A stretch of 43,113 nt of DNA from Bacteroidaceae bacterium (GTDB lineage: Bacteria; Bacteroidota; Bacteroidia; Bacteroidales; Bacteroidaceae). Of this stretch, positions 26,689-35,332 are shown in pieces. The stretch is from positions 1 to 43,113 of the forward strand of contig CABIXF010000033.1 of the NCBI GenBank assembly GCA_902362595.1, written 5' to 3'. A program made the position numbers and the translations under genes. Numbering within the stretch: the stretch's first letter is position 1; each line of letters starts with the position of its first letter. The notes below the pieces were generated by a model that worked only from the letters and a program-made list of their open reading frames with translations, ran no database searches and was not told where the DNA came from.

Positions 26689-29187
26689 CTATTCGATGAC
26701 ATACCAAGTATACCCGTTTGCCGGAATAGTCACTTCCACCTGCACCGAATAATCTCTTCCCAACCTATATTCCACACTGCTGCCTTCCTGTTCCCGGATT
26801 CGGGCAGTTTCCGTCAGACCGGTATAATAGAGTGGAAGGTCTATCTTACGTGTAATAGCCTCATCTGTCGGGTTAAAGAATAAGGCGAATCCTTTTTCTT
26901 TCCCCTGCGGATTGACATGCATAATACCATCCCAGTCCTGTGCATCAGGCTTACGGAGGTGGATAATATCACTGTTCAGGACATTCCGATACTTCTTATA
27001 CCAGCGTATAATATCCGTCACAACTGCTTTTGTCTCAGGTGTATCATACAGACGGGGTCCCCGATAACAAGCCTGGATTCCTGCCCCGTAATTCTGTACC
27101 ATCAGCATCTTGTATTCAAACAGGTGTTCGCTGAGCGGTTCCAATGTAGCTGCAGCCCCTCCCCCATGATATTCTACCAAAGGAACAAAACTCCAGAGTG
27201 AAGAAGGAATACGTTCCCATGTACAGTCATAGTTCAACTGACGGGTATGGATTAACTGACGGTCACGCGGCAATGACCAGTTTGTTTCCCGGTAACCGAT
27301 ACTGGTTTTCGTGGAACCGTTCAGGAAATAGAAGTCCGGCACATTCAGATAAATACCTTTCTCGCGCATCCAGTGATACAGTTCCGTAATCTTGTGGAAC
27401 TGGTTCCATTGTGAATCCTGTAATCCTTTATGATGTGTATGCAAAGTGGAGGCACAGACATCGCCCGGATAAGAACCGTCGTGTTCAAAACAGGTCATGC
27501 CGGTCTTCTCAAAGAAAATTCTGATTTTACTGAAATATTCATATCCCCAGTCACTGCACAGACAAGGCGAACTGCCAAACCTCATACCTCCCCGCTTACT
27601 GGTCTTCGGATTGATGACATCCACTTCTTCACTAATCCAGCGGCTGGCCAGAAGCGAATAACAGCCCATCTCGATACCTTTGCTACGGGCATACTCTACC
27701 AGTCCCTTGAATTTGGCAATATTCGCTTCGGATATATCTTCGGCATTCGCACCGGAACCGAAACTGAGGATAATCATCTCATAACCGGTCTCGGCACATT
27801 GGTCGACTGCTCTTCTGACCGTCTCCGGGTCACTGGAAGTAAGGTGCATGAATATAGGATTTTCTGTCAGCCAAGGGGCCACAGCACGATAGAACCTTCG
27901 GGTGAACAACCCCTTACGTTCACGGTCATCGCTATCGAAAGGCATTTCATAAACGTTGAAAGTGCAGAAGGTCTCTCCGGCTTGCAGAAGCTGGTCCGGC
28001 CCCATCTCCGGAGAAACATCCAATATGCAGCGGGTTTCCATCGGATAATTCCGCTGCGAAGTGTATTCCGGGTCCATTACCCATTTCTCGGTAATGTCCG
28101 TTTCACGTTCCGTAAAGGTACCTTTACAGGCATAGTCACTTTCAATGTGGATATTAGGAAGACGAAACAGGTCCGGATTACCGTCACCCGGCGATTCCGG
28201 CTCGGCAAAAGCCAGGTATTCCAGCTTGAAAGCATCAATATTCAAGGGAACGGACGACTGATTCTCCACTTCCATCCGTTTCCGGATAACCGGAATCTCG
28301 TCATAGACAGCGAAACAGAGCTTCACCACCACATCCTTCAACTCCTTATCTCCCCGAAGCGTAAAGACCAGTTCCTTTCCTGTAGCCGATTTTTTGTTCA
28401 GTGCCCAGCGGTTACGTGCCCAAGGAAGTGTTTCCCCCACTGACCTGATTTCGAAATCCTCTACCAGAAACGATTCCGGTATTGTGGTCATCTTATCTAT
28501 CCATTCTTCTTTCAGATAAGCTCTTTCGGGTTGTCCTGCCAAACCACCGATACTCCACTTCTTTCCGTCAATCTGTAAAAAACCCTCGCCACTGACTGCA
28601 CGTATCATGCTTTCGCCCGTCATCCGGTTCGTCAGATGTGTGGTAGCCAAATTCGGAAAGATACGGAATGTCCTGGCCACCATACCATTGGCAATCACAA
28701 TACTCTTCCCGTCCGGCGAACGGTAAATCCCCGCCTCCGACTTTTCCGGAGTCAACAGCCAGTCGAACGGTGTCCGGTCCGAAAGCCGGGACTCCCACAC
28801 AGGCAGTTTCCCTATCTGCTGCTCCAACCGTGCAATGACCGTTTCACTTTGCCTGGGTCCTTCCCCGACTGACTGGACATCCACCATCTCCGGCATCTTC
28901 CCCTGATAACCGATGACCGGAGATACCAATAACACCTGATCACCGCTCGCCCCGTCGGCCGTCGGGTCGACAACCATTTCCAGCATCCGTATATCCTTCA
29001 AGGATACATCGATTTGCTTCGGAGCGTCCCCCTGCCGGATGACACCGCTGCTATAGATTTCCTTACCATCTGCCTTCAGAATCACCTCGACAGAACCTTC
29101 CCCGATGTTACCGTCGGTTCCGGTCAATCCTAGGAACCGTTTACCTTCGCCTTCTTTGCGGAAAAGCAGCTTGGTCCCGTCCACCAA
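26689..29187 (-). pseudogene. NPCBM-domain glycosidase (clan GH-D-like), 3' part of a gene split by an in-frame TAG
   Basis: These 832 codons lie in the same frame as the signal-peptide-coding piece at 29191-29451; only TAG (29191-29193) plus one codon separate them, and the only start here would be a TTG. Residues about 1-100 complete an NPCBM-type domain. A beta-sandwich follows, then a TIM barrel with GYEMIILSFGSGAN, GIEMGCYSLLASRW, a predicted nucleophile Asp in TCFEHDGSYPGD, and LNVPDFYFLNGS. The closing domain includes GFALFFNPTDEAITR. It resembles alpha-galactosidase-like (GH27/GH36 clan) proteins, but I cannot name a family with confidence. If translated alone it would lack a signal peptide, so the gene is probably inactive unless the TAG is a sequencing error or is read through. 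Confidence 0.75.
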
Positions 29188-29190
29188 AGG

Positions 29191-29451
29191 CTAGACCAAT
29201 AAAGAAGCATCATCATTCCCGATATCTGTGGAAAATATACTCACTTGCGTCTGGAACCGTTCCGCTTCTCCATCCAACCTGATTTTAGCCACTGACGGAG
29301 CATGTAACTTGATGGTATCATCCTCGGTAATGACCGTACCATATTCCTGCCAGACTTTGGAAAAGTCCAGATTCTTTAACGAAATTTTCTCTTGAGCCTC
29401 ACTCCCCATACTACAGGCCAGAAGACAAATAAGAATGACTGCTTTTTTCAT
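29191..29451 (-). pseudogene. 5' part (signal peptide and start of NPCBM domain) of the split glycosidase gene
   Basis: The ATG at 29451 opens a signal peptide (MKKAVILICLLACSMGSEA) followed by about 65 residues containing VWQEYGTVITEDD and the first strands of an NPCBM domain (SVAKIRLDGEAERFQTQVS). Translation ends at TAG (29191-29193). The frame then continues unchanged (LVDGTKLLFRKEGEG), which completes the domain. NPCBM domains are about 140 residues, so this piece is not a full domain. It lies 106 nt after the sigma factor gene. Confidence 0.8.
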
Positions 29452-29494
29452 ATTTTGTGTATTACACCTTTATAGATTTAAGTACTTGTACCTG

Positions 29495-29508
29495 TAAGTA
29501 GGTTTAAA
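29495..29508. repeat. 14-bp motif shared by two intergenic regions (copy 2)
   Basis: TAAGTAGGTTTAAA, identical to 23964-23977, in the gap just downstream of the sigma factor gene. The match extends loosely through the following CACACACAA tract. Confidence 0.75.
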
Positions 29509-29557
29509 AGGTATGCACACACAAAACAAACAACGTTTTTCTGGAAAAAATTATAAA

Positions 29558-30112
29558 CTATCGGATAGTCAACAACAGCCAGAGATAAATGACTTTACGA
29601 AGAATGGCCAATGCTGCTGTCAGGTGATTTTCTACTGTTCGTTTGCTGATTCCCAAACGGTCGGCGATTTCCTGATTGGAAAGTCCCTCTTCACGACTCA
29701 TCCGATAGACCTGCTGGCGTTGGGGAGACATCTGCCGGACTGCATTCTGAATCATGGCCTGAAGTTCACGGGCGAACAACTGTTCTTCTTCCGACTTAGC
29801 CTCTGACGTATTTTCCAGATACTCTTTTACATATTGCTCGGTCACTTCCAGATGATCAAAATAATCATACACCTTATAACGGGCCATCTGATACAGATAA
29901 GCAGAAAGAGACCTGACTTCCGACAACCTTTTCCGGTTCTGCCAAATAGACAAGAACATCTCCTGCGCCATATCCCGGCTTAATTCCGGATCATGCGTCA
30001 AGCCCGTCAGGAAACAGACCAGTTTCGGCTGATATTGAAAAAACAGCTGTTCGAATGCGTGTATGTTTCCGGCTCCGATTTCTGCCAAAATATGTAACTC
30101 AGACTTCTCCAT
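29558..30112 (-). CDS. ECF-type RNA polymerase sigma factor
   Basis: A 184-residue sigma-70 family ECF protein. Region 2 reads HAFEQLFFQYQPKLVCFLTG, then DMAQEMFLSIWQNR. Region 4 has MSPQRQQVYRMSREEGLSNQEIADRLGISKRTVENHL (in two stretches), a helix-turn-helix for -35 recognition. The frame opens further upstream at a TTG (30145), but the first ATG is at 30112 and gives a normal ECF length. Such factors are held by a FecR-type anti-sigma factor and released when the cognate SusC binds glycan; the partner here is presumably the FecR at 22956-23945. It is the first gene of the PUL series, transcribed away from the mobile-element segment. Confidence 0.94.
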   Translation of the reverse strand: MEKSELHILAEIGAGNIHAFEQLFFQYQPKLVCFLTGLTHDPELSRDMAQEMFLSIWQNRKRLSEVRSLSAYLYQMARYKVYDYFDHLEVTEQYVKEYLENTSEAKSEEEQLFARELQAMIQNAVRQMSPQRQQVYRMSREEGLSNQEIADRLGISKRTVENHLTAALAILRKVIYLWLLLTIR

Positions 30113-30565
30113 CAATGAAAAACCCACAAATCCATTAGTTAACAACCCGCAAAAGAAACAAAATTCTTAGAATAATGAAAATATAGCAAAGAAAAAAATA
30201 ATGTAACTATATCAAAATTTCAATAGTTTTTTCAAATAGGTTATACCTAAAACTGTTTGTAAAATCTTAATTCTTTGCTCAATGCTTATTTAATATGGTT
30301 ATCTACAAAATTTTAACACTCAAATCATAAATGCATCATGCAAAAACACTTATATACACCACTGATATTCAATCTGTTTACACTCTTATTCAAAGATATC
30401 CCATATAATTTATCCCAAAGAACAGCTAGAACTCCGCAGAATCATATATTAACATAACGGTTGTGCAAACCACCATTAGAATGCCGACATCGCCATCAGC
30501 AATGCCAAGAGATTACTTATAGAAATGCATTTTCCCCTTCCATCAAAGAAAAATCCCAATCCTGA

Positions 30566-30655
30566 TTTGCCAGCCGCATTTATTCCTTTTTTCAGGAGAA
30601 TTTTCCTTATGGCTTACGCCATGAAAATTCACCTGAAAAAGAATGCGGCGGCAAA
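30566..30655. repeat. About 90-nt imperfect inverted repeat
   Basis: The left arm (30566-30612; includes CAGCCGCATT, TTTTTTCAGGAGAATTTTCC, TATGGC) is roughly the reverse complement of the right arm (30618-30655; includes GCCATGAAAATTC, ACCTGAAAAAGAATGCGG, CGGCAAA), around a short centre. The arms differ by several small gaps. Transcribed in either direction it would form a long hairpin. It could be a bidirectional terminator insulating the PUL from the element, or a structure tied to transfer or replication. Confidence 0.7.
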
Positions 30656-30937
30656 CGGATTAGAATTAAAGAAAAGATTACAGGGATTAACTGCGACCGA
30701 CGTGACGCATAGCCGTAAATCAAAGGCGGCTATCCTTATATTCTATATATGGCCTCACAAATACTGTGAAAACCCACTTTCCAAAATAACAAAACATAGC
30801 CTGCCTATCAACTCCCAAAATAAGACAGGGATTTCAGCTCCCTCCGATCTGCATAGTCAGGTGGCTTAGCTATGTTTTTACTCCTACATCCAATTCTTTT
30901 TTCTTTTTTTCCTCTGTTCCCGTTCTTTCCTATCCTT

Positions 30938-30977
30938 CGTGTGACATTTGATGACACCTGATGATATCTAATGTCAT
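30938..30977. promoter_or_regulatory. Phased 10-bp repeats upstream of the DUF3945/topB operon
   Basis: Three successive 10-bp units start with TTGATG (30948), CTGATG (30958) and CTAATG (30968), preceded by a partial unit ending TGACAT (30947). The consensus is YTRATG repeated once per helical turn. The array ends 14 nt before the -33 element of the predicted promoter, a typical activator-binding position. A second array of the same design lies at 40337-40376. Confidence 0.6.
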
Positions 30978-30991
30978 CTATTTGTAAATCA

Positions 30992-31022
30992 ATTGTTTAC
31001 TCAATTTATCATCTTACATTTG
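30992..31022 (+). promoter_or_regulatory. Bacteroides-type promoter of the DUF3945/topB operon
   Basis: A -33 element (ATTG, 30992-30995) and a -7 element (TACATTTG, 31015-31022; consensus TAnnTTTG) are separated by 19 nt, the expected spacing for the Bacteroides housekeeping sigma factor. The start codon follows about 42 nt downstream. Confidence 0.6.
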
Positions 31023-31063
31023 GACTGTGAAACAAATCAAGTAGTCACTCAAAACAAAAGATT

Positions 31064-32881
31064 ATGGCACAAGAAAACAGTCCAGACAAGGGAAAAAGGC
31101 AAGGCCGGACAAAGAAACCGGAAAAGCCTTATGTGGAACAAATTGACGAGCTTCTGCTGGTACATAACAAGAACGACCCCAAGGAGGGTTTGGGAGTGGT
31201 CAGCAAAGCAGACGAGAAAGGTAATTATCAGACGGTTGCACCGGAGGAGAAGAATGAGAACTCATTTCTGAAATTCGACAAGAATTCGAGTATCCTCGAA
31301 AATTTTATCAAGAACTTCTGGAGCCAGCTGAAGGAACCTACGCATTTCAGGCTTATCCGCATGACCTTCAACGATTACAGGCAGAACAAACAGGCTCTCA
31401 AGGACCTGGCCGAAGGCAAGAAAACAGACGCGGTAAAGGAGTTTCTAAAACGCTATGAAATCGTACCGAAAGCAAACAATCAGAAAAACAGTCAAACAAA
31501 AGAGGAGGAAACAACAATGGCAAAGAAACAGGAACAGACAACGCAGGCTCAGCCTGAACAGGTATCACAGGTGGAAGCTGCCGCACAGGGGCGCGAACAG
31601 CAGGAACCGCAACGCCAACAGACACCCACGTACCGCTATAACGAGAATATGATTAACTGGGAGGAACTGGGTAAGTTCGGCATATCCAAGGAAATGCTGG
31701 ATCAGTCTGGACAGCTTGACAGCATGCTGAAAGGATACAAGACTAACAGAACTATGCCGCTGACACTCAACATTCCTGGGGTACTGACCGCAAAGCTTGA
31801 TGCACGCCTTTCGTTCATATCCAACGGCGGGCAGGTCATGCTGGGCATCCACGGTATCAGAAAGGAACCTGAACTGGACCGTCCTTATTTCGGACATATC
31901 TTCACGGAAGAGGACAAGAAAAACCTGCGTGAAAGTGGAAACATGGGACGCGTGGCTGACCTTAACCTGCGTGGCAACACGACAGAGCCGTGTCTGATTT
32001 CCATCGACAAGAATACCAACGAACTGGTAGCCGTACGACAGGAGCATGTCTATATCCCGAATGAAATCAAAGGTGTGACTCTGACTCCGGATGAAATTCA
32101 GAAACTGAAAAACGGTGAACAGATATTCGTGGATGGCATGAAATCCAATCAAGGCAAGGAATTCAATGCCAATCTGCAATACAATGCGGAAAGAAGAGGC
32201 ATCGAATTTATTTTCCCGAAAGACCAGGCTTTCAACCAGCAGACGCTTGGCGGTGTACCGCTTTCCCCCATGCAGCTCAAAGCGCTGAACGAAGGCCACA
32301 CCATCCTTGTAGAGGATATGAAGCGAAAGAACGGCGAACTGTTTTCATCCTTCGTTACCATGGATAAGGTAACAGGTGGTCTTCAATATACGCGCCACAA
32401 TCCGGAAACGGGAGAAATCTACATACCAAAGGAAATCTGTTCGGTACAGCTCACACCGGAGGACAAGGAAGCGTTACGCAAAGGGCAGCCCATCTATCTT
32501 GAGAACATGATCAACCGTAAAGGTGAGGAATTTTCGTCATTCGTCAAGCTGGACCTGGCAAGCGGAAGACCACAGTATTCCAGAACTCCGGACGGTTTCA
32601 ACGAACGACAGGCACCAGCCATCCCGGCTGAGGTTTACGGACACCTGCTTTCGGCACAGGAAAGAGCAAACCTTCAGGACGGAAAGGCTATCCTCGTAAC
32701 GGGTATGAAAGGTCCCAACGGCAAACCGTTCGATTCCTATCTGAAAGTAAACGCAAACACCGGACAGCTGCAATATTTCCAGGAAAATCCGGATGTGCGT
32801 CGTAATACTTCACAACGTGCTTCACAGACTGACAATACCCAACAGCAGGAACAGAAAAAGGGAGCAAAACAGGCTGTCTGA
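31064..32881 (+). CDS. DUF4099/DUF3945 repeat protein of Bacteroidota mobile elements
   Basis: A 605-residue, highly charged, probably cytoplasmic protein with no signal peptide. Residues 1-135 form an N-terminal region (ENFIKNFWSQLKEPTHFRLIR). Residues 136-190 are a Gln/Glu-rich linker. Residues 195-268 are a DUF4099 domain (MINWEELGKFGISKEML, LTAKLDARLSFISNGGQ). From about 270 to 590 there are four or five copies of a DUF3945 unit with the pattern L-x7-L-x2-G-x-x-I-x-V-x2-M-x4-G-x-x-F, for example QKLKNGEQIFVDGMKSNQG and KALNEGHTILVEDMKRKNG. Function is unknown; such proteins commonly precede topoisomerase III on Bacteroidota conjugative elements, so a DNA-processing role is possible. An internal AGGAGG lies 7 nt before an in-frame ATG at 31517. 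Confidence 0.85.
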   Translation: MAQENSPDKGKRQGRTKKPEKPYVEQIDELLLVHNKNDPKEGLGVVSKADEKGNYQTVAPEEKNENSFLKFDKNSSILENFIKNFWSQLKEPTHFRLIRMTFNDYRQNKQALKDLAEGKKTDAVKEFLKRYEIVPKANNQKNSQTKEEETTMAKKQEQTTQAQPEQVSQVEAAAQGREQQEPQRQQTPTYRYNENMINWEELGKFGISKEMLDQSGQLDSMLKGYKTNRTMPLTLNIPGVLTAKLDARLSFISNGGQVMLGIHGIRKEPELDRPYFGHIFTEEDKKNLRESGNMGRVADLNLRGNTTEPCLISIDKNTNELVAVRQEHVYIPNEIKGVTLTPDEIQKLKNGEQIFVDGMKSNQGKEFNANLQYNAERRGIEFIFPKDQAFNQQTLGGVPLSPMQLKALNEGHTILVEDMKRKNGELFSSFVTMDKVTGGLQYTRHNPETGEIYIPKEICSVQLTPEDKEALRKGQPIYLENMINRKGEEFSSFVKLDLASGRPQYSRTPDGFNERQAPAIPAEVYGHLLSAQERANLQDGKAILVTGMKGPNGKPFDSYLKVNANTGQLQYFQENPDVRRNTSQRASQTDNTQQQEQKKGAKQAV

Positions 32882-32935
32882 CCTGAACGGGATTTAAATC
32901 ATTCAAATCATCAACTACTAAAAAAAGGAAAGAAC

Positions 32936-33196
32936 ATGAACAAGAACAATCATCATATCTACAAGGCTGAACAAATCGACTGGGAGAAACTGGAATCGGT
33001 AGGTATCAGCAGATCGCAAATTGAAAAGGACGGAAACATGGACCTGCTCCTTCGGGGAGAGGAAACCAATGTCATGTCCATTAAAATCAAGACTCCTGTA
33101 TTTTCACTGACCATGGACGCCACACTCAGTCTGATTGAAGACAAGAATGGAAATCCGGTCATCAGCGTAAACGGTATAAACCCTTCAGGTGAATAA
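32936..33196 (+). CDS. Small stand-alone DUF4099 protein
   Basis: An 86-residue protein consisting of one DUF4099 domain. Its EQIDWEKLESVGISRSQIEK and FSLTMDATLSLIEDKNG match NMINWEELGKFGISKEMLDQ and LTAKLDARLSFISNGGQ of the preceding 605-residue protein. It is therefore a paralogue of that protein's middle domain without the DUF3945 repeats. It lies 54 nt downstream in the same operon and may modulate or compete with the larger protein. No catalytic motif is visible. Confidence 0.8.
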   Translation: MNKNNHHIYKAEQIDWEKLESVGISRSQIEKDGNMDLLLRGEETNVMSIKIKTPVFSLTMDATLSLIEDKNGNPVISVNGINPSGE

Positions 33197-33221
33197 ATAA
33201 GAATCCATAATGTATCATCTC

Positions 33222-33252
33222 TCTTTCCATACGGTAAGTCCGTATGGAAAGA
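33222..33252. terminator. Stem-loop between DUF4099 gene and topB
   Basis: A perfect 13-bp stem (TCTTTCCATACGG / CCGTATGGAAAGA) with a 5-nt loop, 20 nt before the topB start, not followed by a U-tract. It may act as an attenuator, an mRNA-processing site, or a control on topB translation. A second, related-looking hairpin follows the ThiF gene (39764-39806). Confidence 0.55.
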
Positions 33253-33271
33253 TATAAAAACAGAATTTATC

Positions 33272-35041
33272 ATGATTGCCATATTAACAGACAAACCAAG
33301 TGTAGGAAAAGAAATCGGAAGAATCATCGGTGCAACCAAAGTAAGAAACGGATATGTGGAAGGAAACGGCTACATGGTTACGTGGACCTTCGGGAACATG
33401 CTGTCACTGGCCATGCCGAAGGACTACGGAACCCAGAAGCTGGAACGGAATGACTTTCCTTTCATCCCGTCCGAATTTGAACTGATGGTACGGCATACAC
33501 GCACCGAGAACGGATGGATACCGGAGATTGATGCCGTGCTCCAGCTTAAAGTAATCGAGAGGGTATTTCAGGCATGTGACACCATCATTGCGGCTACCGA
33601 TGCAAGCCGTGACGGGGAAATGACATTCCGCTATGTCTATCAATACCTGAACTGTACACAGCCTTGCTTCCGTCTGTGGATTTCTTCTCTTACCGACGAG
33701 TCTGTGCGTAAAGGCATGGAAAACCTGAAGCCGGACAGTTGCTACGACAGCCTGTTCCTTGCTGCCGACAGCCGCAACAAGGCGGACTGGATTCTCGGAA
33801 TCAACGCCAGCTATGCCATGTGCAAGGCGATGGGACTCGGCAACAATTCCCTCGGACGGGTACAGACACCGGTACTGGCTGCCATCAGCAGACGCTACCG
33901 TGAAAGGGAGAATCATATTTCATCGGACAGCTGGCCCATCTACATCAGCCTGCAAAAGGACGGCATCCTTTTCAAGATGCGCCGCACACAGGATCTTCCC
34001 GACAAAGAATCCGCTACAATGTTTTTCCAGGACTGCAAGCTGGCACATCAGGCACAGATAACAGGTATCAGCCACAGCGTTAAGGAAATACTTCCACCGG
34101 ATCTGCTTGACCTGACACAACTTCAGAAGGAAGCGAACATCCGCTATGGTTATACCGCATCAGAGGTGTATGACATAGCACAGTCCCTTTATGAAAAGAA
34201 ACTGATTTCCTACCCAAGGACTTCCAGCCGTTATCTGAAGGAGGATGTGTTTGACTCGCTTTCACCAATCATGGCGCGTTTGCTATCATGGGAGTTGTTC
34301 CCTGCCGCTAAAGGAACTGGAGGTATTGACATATCCGGTTTGTCCCGCCACGTAATAAACGCAGAAAAAGCCAATGTACATCATGCCATCATCATTACAG
34401 GTATCCGTCCCGGAAATATGTCCGAAAAGGAAATGCAGGTTTACAGACTTGTAGCCGGAAGGATGCTCGAAGCATTCATGGCTCCATGCCGCATAGAAAC
34501 GACAAATATTGAAGCGGTTTGTGCGGCACAACATTTCAAGGCCGAACAAACAAGAATCATTGAAGCCGGCTGGCATGATGTGTTCATGCGTTCCGACATG
34601 ATCCCGACATCGGGATATTCCGTCAAAGAACTCCCCGAAGTGGAGAAAGGTGATACCCTGAATGTATGCGGATGCAACATGGTGCACAAGAAACAGCAGC
34701 CGGTAACTCCGTTCACGGATGCAGAATTGGTGGAATACATGGAACAGAACGGACTGGGCACGGTATCCTCACGTACCAATATCATCCGTACACTGGTTAA
34801 CCGTAAGTATATCCGTTATTCAGGGAAATATATCGTTCCGACCCCGAAAGGCATGTTCACCTACGAAACCATCCGTGGAAAGAAAATTGCGGATACTTCA
34901 CTCACCGCAGACTGGGAAAAACAGCTGGCCGGACTTGAAAGCGGAATGATAACCGGACAGGACTTCCTGAACAGGATCAGGACTCTCGCCAAGGAAATGA
35001 CTGATGACATTTTCAACACCTATTCCACAAAAGAAGAATAA
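33272..35041 (+). CDS. topB: DNA topoisomerase III (type IA)
   Basis: A 589-residue type IA topoisomerase. The TOPRIM domain starts at the N-terminus (MIAILTDKPSVGKEIGRIIG) and has the acidic pattern AATDASRDGEMTFRYVYQY near residue 107. GRVQTPVLAAISRRYRERE and the active-site motif LISYPRTSSRYL (catalytic Tyr) follow, and later LVEYMEQNGLGTVSSRTNII and the closing GKYIVPTPKGM. Length is close to the element-encoded TopB proteins (E. coli TopB 653). The enzyme relaxes or decatenates single-stranded regions. Element-borne copies are common next to DUF3945 genes in Bacteroidota conjugative elements, where they probably assist transfer or replication. A rho-independent terminator follows. Confidence 0.95.
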   Translation: MIAILTDKPSVGKEIGRIIGATKVRNGYVEGNGYMVTWTFGNMLSLAMPKDYGTQKLERNDFPFIPSEFELMVRHTRTENGWIPEIDAVLQLKVIERVFQACDTIIAATDASRDGEMTFRYVYQYLNCTQPCFRLWISSLTDESVRKGMENLKPDSCYDSLFLAADSRNKADWILGINASYAMCKAMGLGNNSLGRVQTPVLAAISRRYRERENHISSDSWPIYISLQKDGILFKMRRTQDLPDKESATMFFQDCKLAHQAQITGISHSVKEILPPDLLDLTQLQKEANIRYGYTASEVYDIAQSLYEKKLISYPRTSSRYLKEDVFDSLSPIMARLLSWELFPAAKGTGGIDISGLSRHVINAEKANVHHAIIITGIRPGNMSEKEMQVYRLVAGRMLEAFMAPCRIETTNIEAVCAAQHFKAEQTRIIEAGWHDVFMRSDMIPTSGYSVKELPEVEKGDTLNVCGCNMVHKKQQPVTPFTDAELVEYMEQNGLGTVSSRTNIIRTLVNRKYIRYSGKYIVPTPKGMFTYETIRGKKIADTSLTADWEKQLAGLESGMITGQDFLNRIRTLAKEMTDDIFNTYSTKEE

Positions 35042-35065
35042 CATCTATACCTAATCAACCAAGAG

Positions 35066-35093
35066 AATGCAGGCCGGAAGGTCTGCATTTTTT
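35066..35093 (+). terminator. Rho-independent terminator after topB
   Basis: The stem AATGCAGGCC / GGTCTGCATT (one G-T pair), loop GGAA, followed by a run of six to seven T. It lies 25 nt after the topB stop and ends the first operon of the element. Confidence 0.8.
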
Positions 35094-35121
35094 GTATCCG
35101 TACAGAAAAGATTCTGTTTTT

Positions 35122-35268
35122 CCGCTTTTAAGCGGCAAAGGTCTTGGATTGCCTGCCTTTTGCCGCAAGGCTGCCCTGAAGGGCTTGGCTGGACAGGAAA
35201 AAATCATCCCCGCTACGCTCCGGTATTTTTTCCTGCCAGGCTTTGCGCAAAAAGGCAATCCAAGAGGC
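35122..35268. repeat. Long G+C-rich imperfect inverted repeat between topB and the PRTRC operon
   Basis: A small perfect palindrome (CCGCTT-TT-AAGCGG, 35122-35135) precedes a large imperfect inverted repeat. GTCTTGGATTGCC (35141-35153) pairs with GGCAATCCAAGAGGCC (about 35253-35268), and an inner GGCTGGACAGGAAAAAAT pairs with TATTTTTTCCTGCCAGGC, around a centre near 35208-35222. It is G+C-rich compared with its surroundings. The 290-nt gap to the next gene holds nothing else. It could be a strong bidirectional terminator or a folded origin-like structure. Confidence 0.7.
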
Positions 35269-35332
35269 CGGAGGCCTATAAAATCGGGAAAACACATCCC
35301 GATGGGATTATTCATTCATAAAATTAAGGATT

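Larger units (their letters stand above)
30113..31063. other. Long non-coding junction between PUL and mobile-element backbone
   Basis: About 950 nt with no convincing gene. The first part (30146-30540) is A+T-rich and would hold the sigma gene promoter, which I could not place. The middle holds the inverted repeat at 30566-30655. The right end holds the phased repeats and promoter of the DUF3945 operon. The left end of the mobile element must lie in or near this interval; no flanking direct repeat was recognised. Confidence 0.6.

Noticed and set aside
27430..28443. Plus-strand 337-codon ORF
   Set aside because: Antisense shadow of the NPCBM glycosidase gene.
29191..29193. TAG as a recoded sense codon
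   Set aside because: TAG serves as an ordinary stop elsewhere in the window (GH2 ends with TAG at 8215-8217), and the other interrupted gene has TAA, so nonsense changes or sequencing errors are simpler.
30525..30869. Plus-strand 114-codon ORF
   Set aside because: It runs through the inverted repeat and shows no domain-like sequence; the frame appears to be a by-product of the palindrome.
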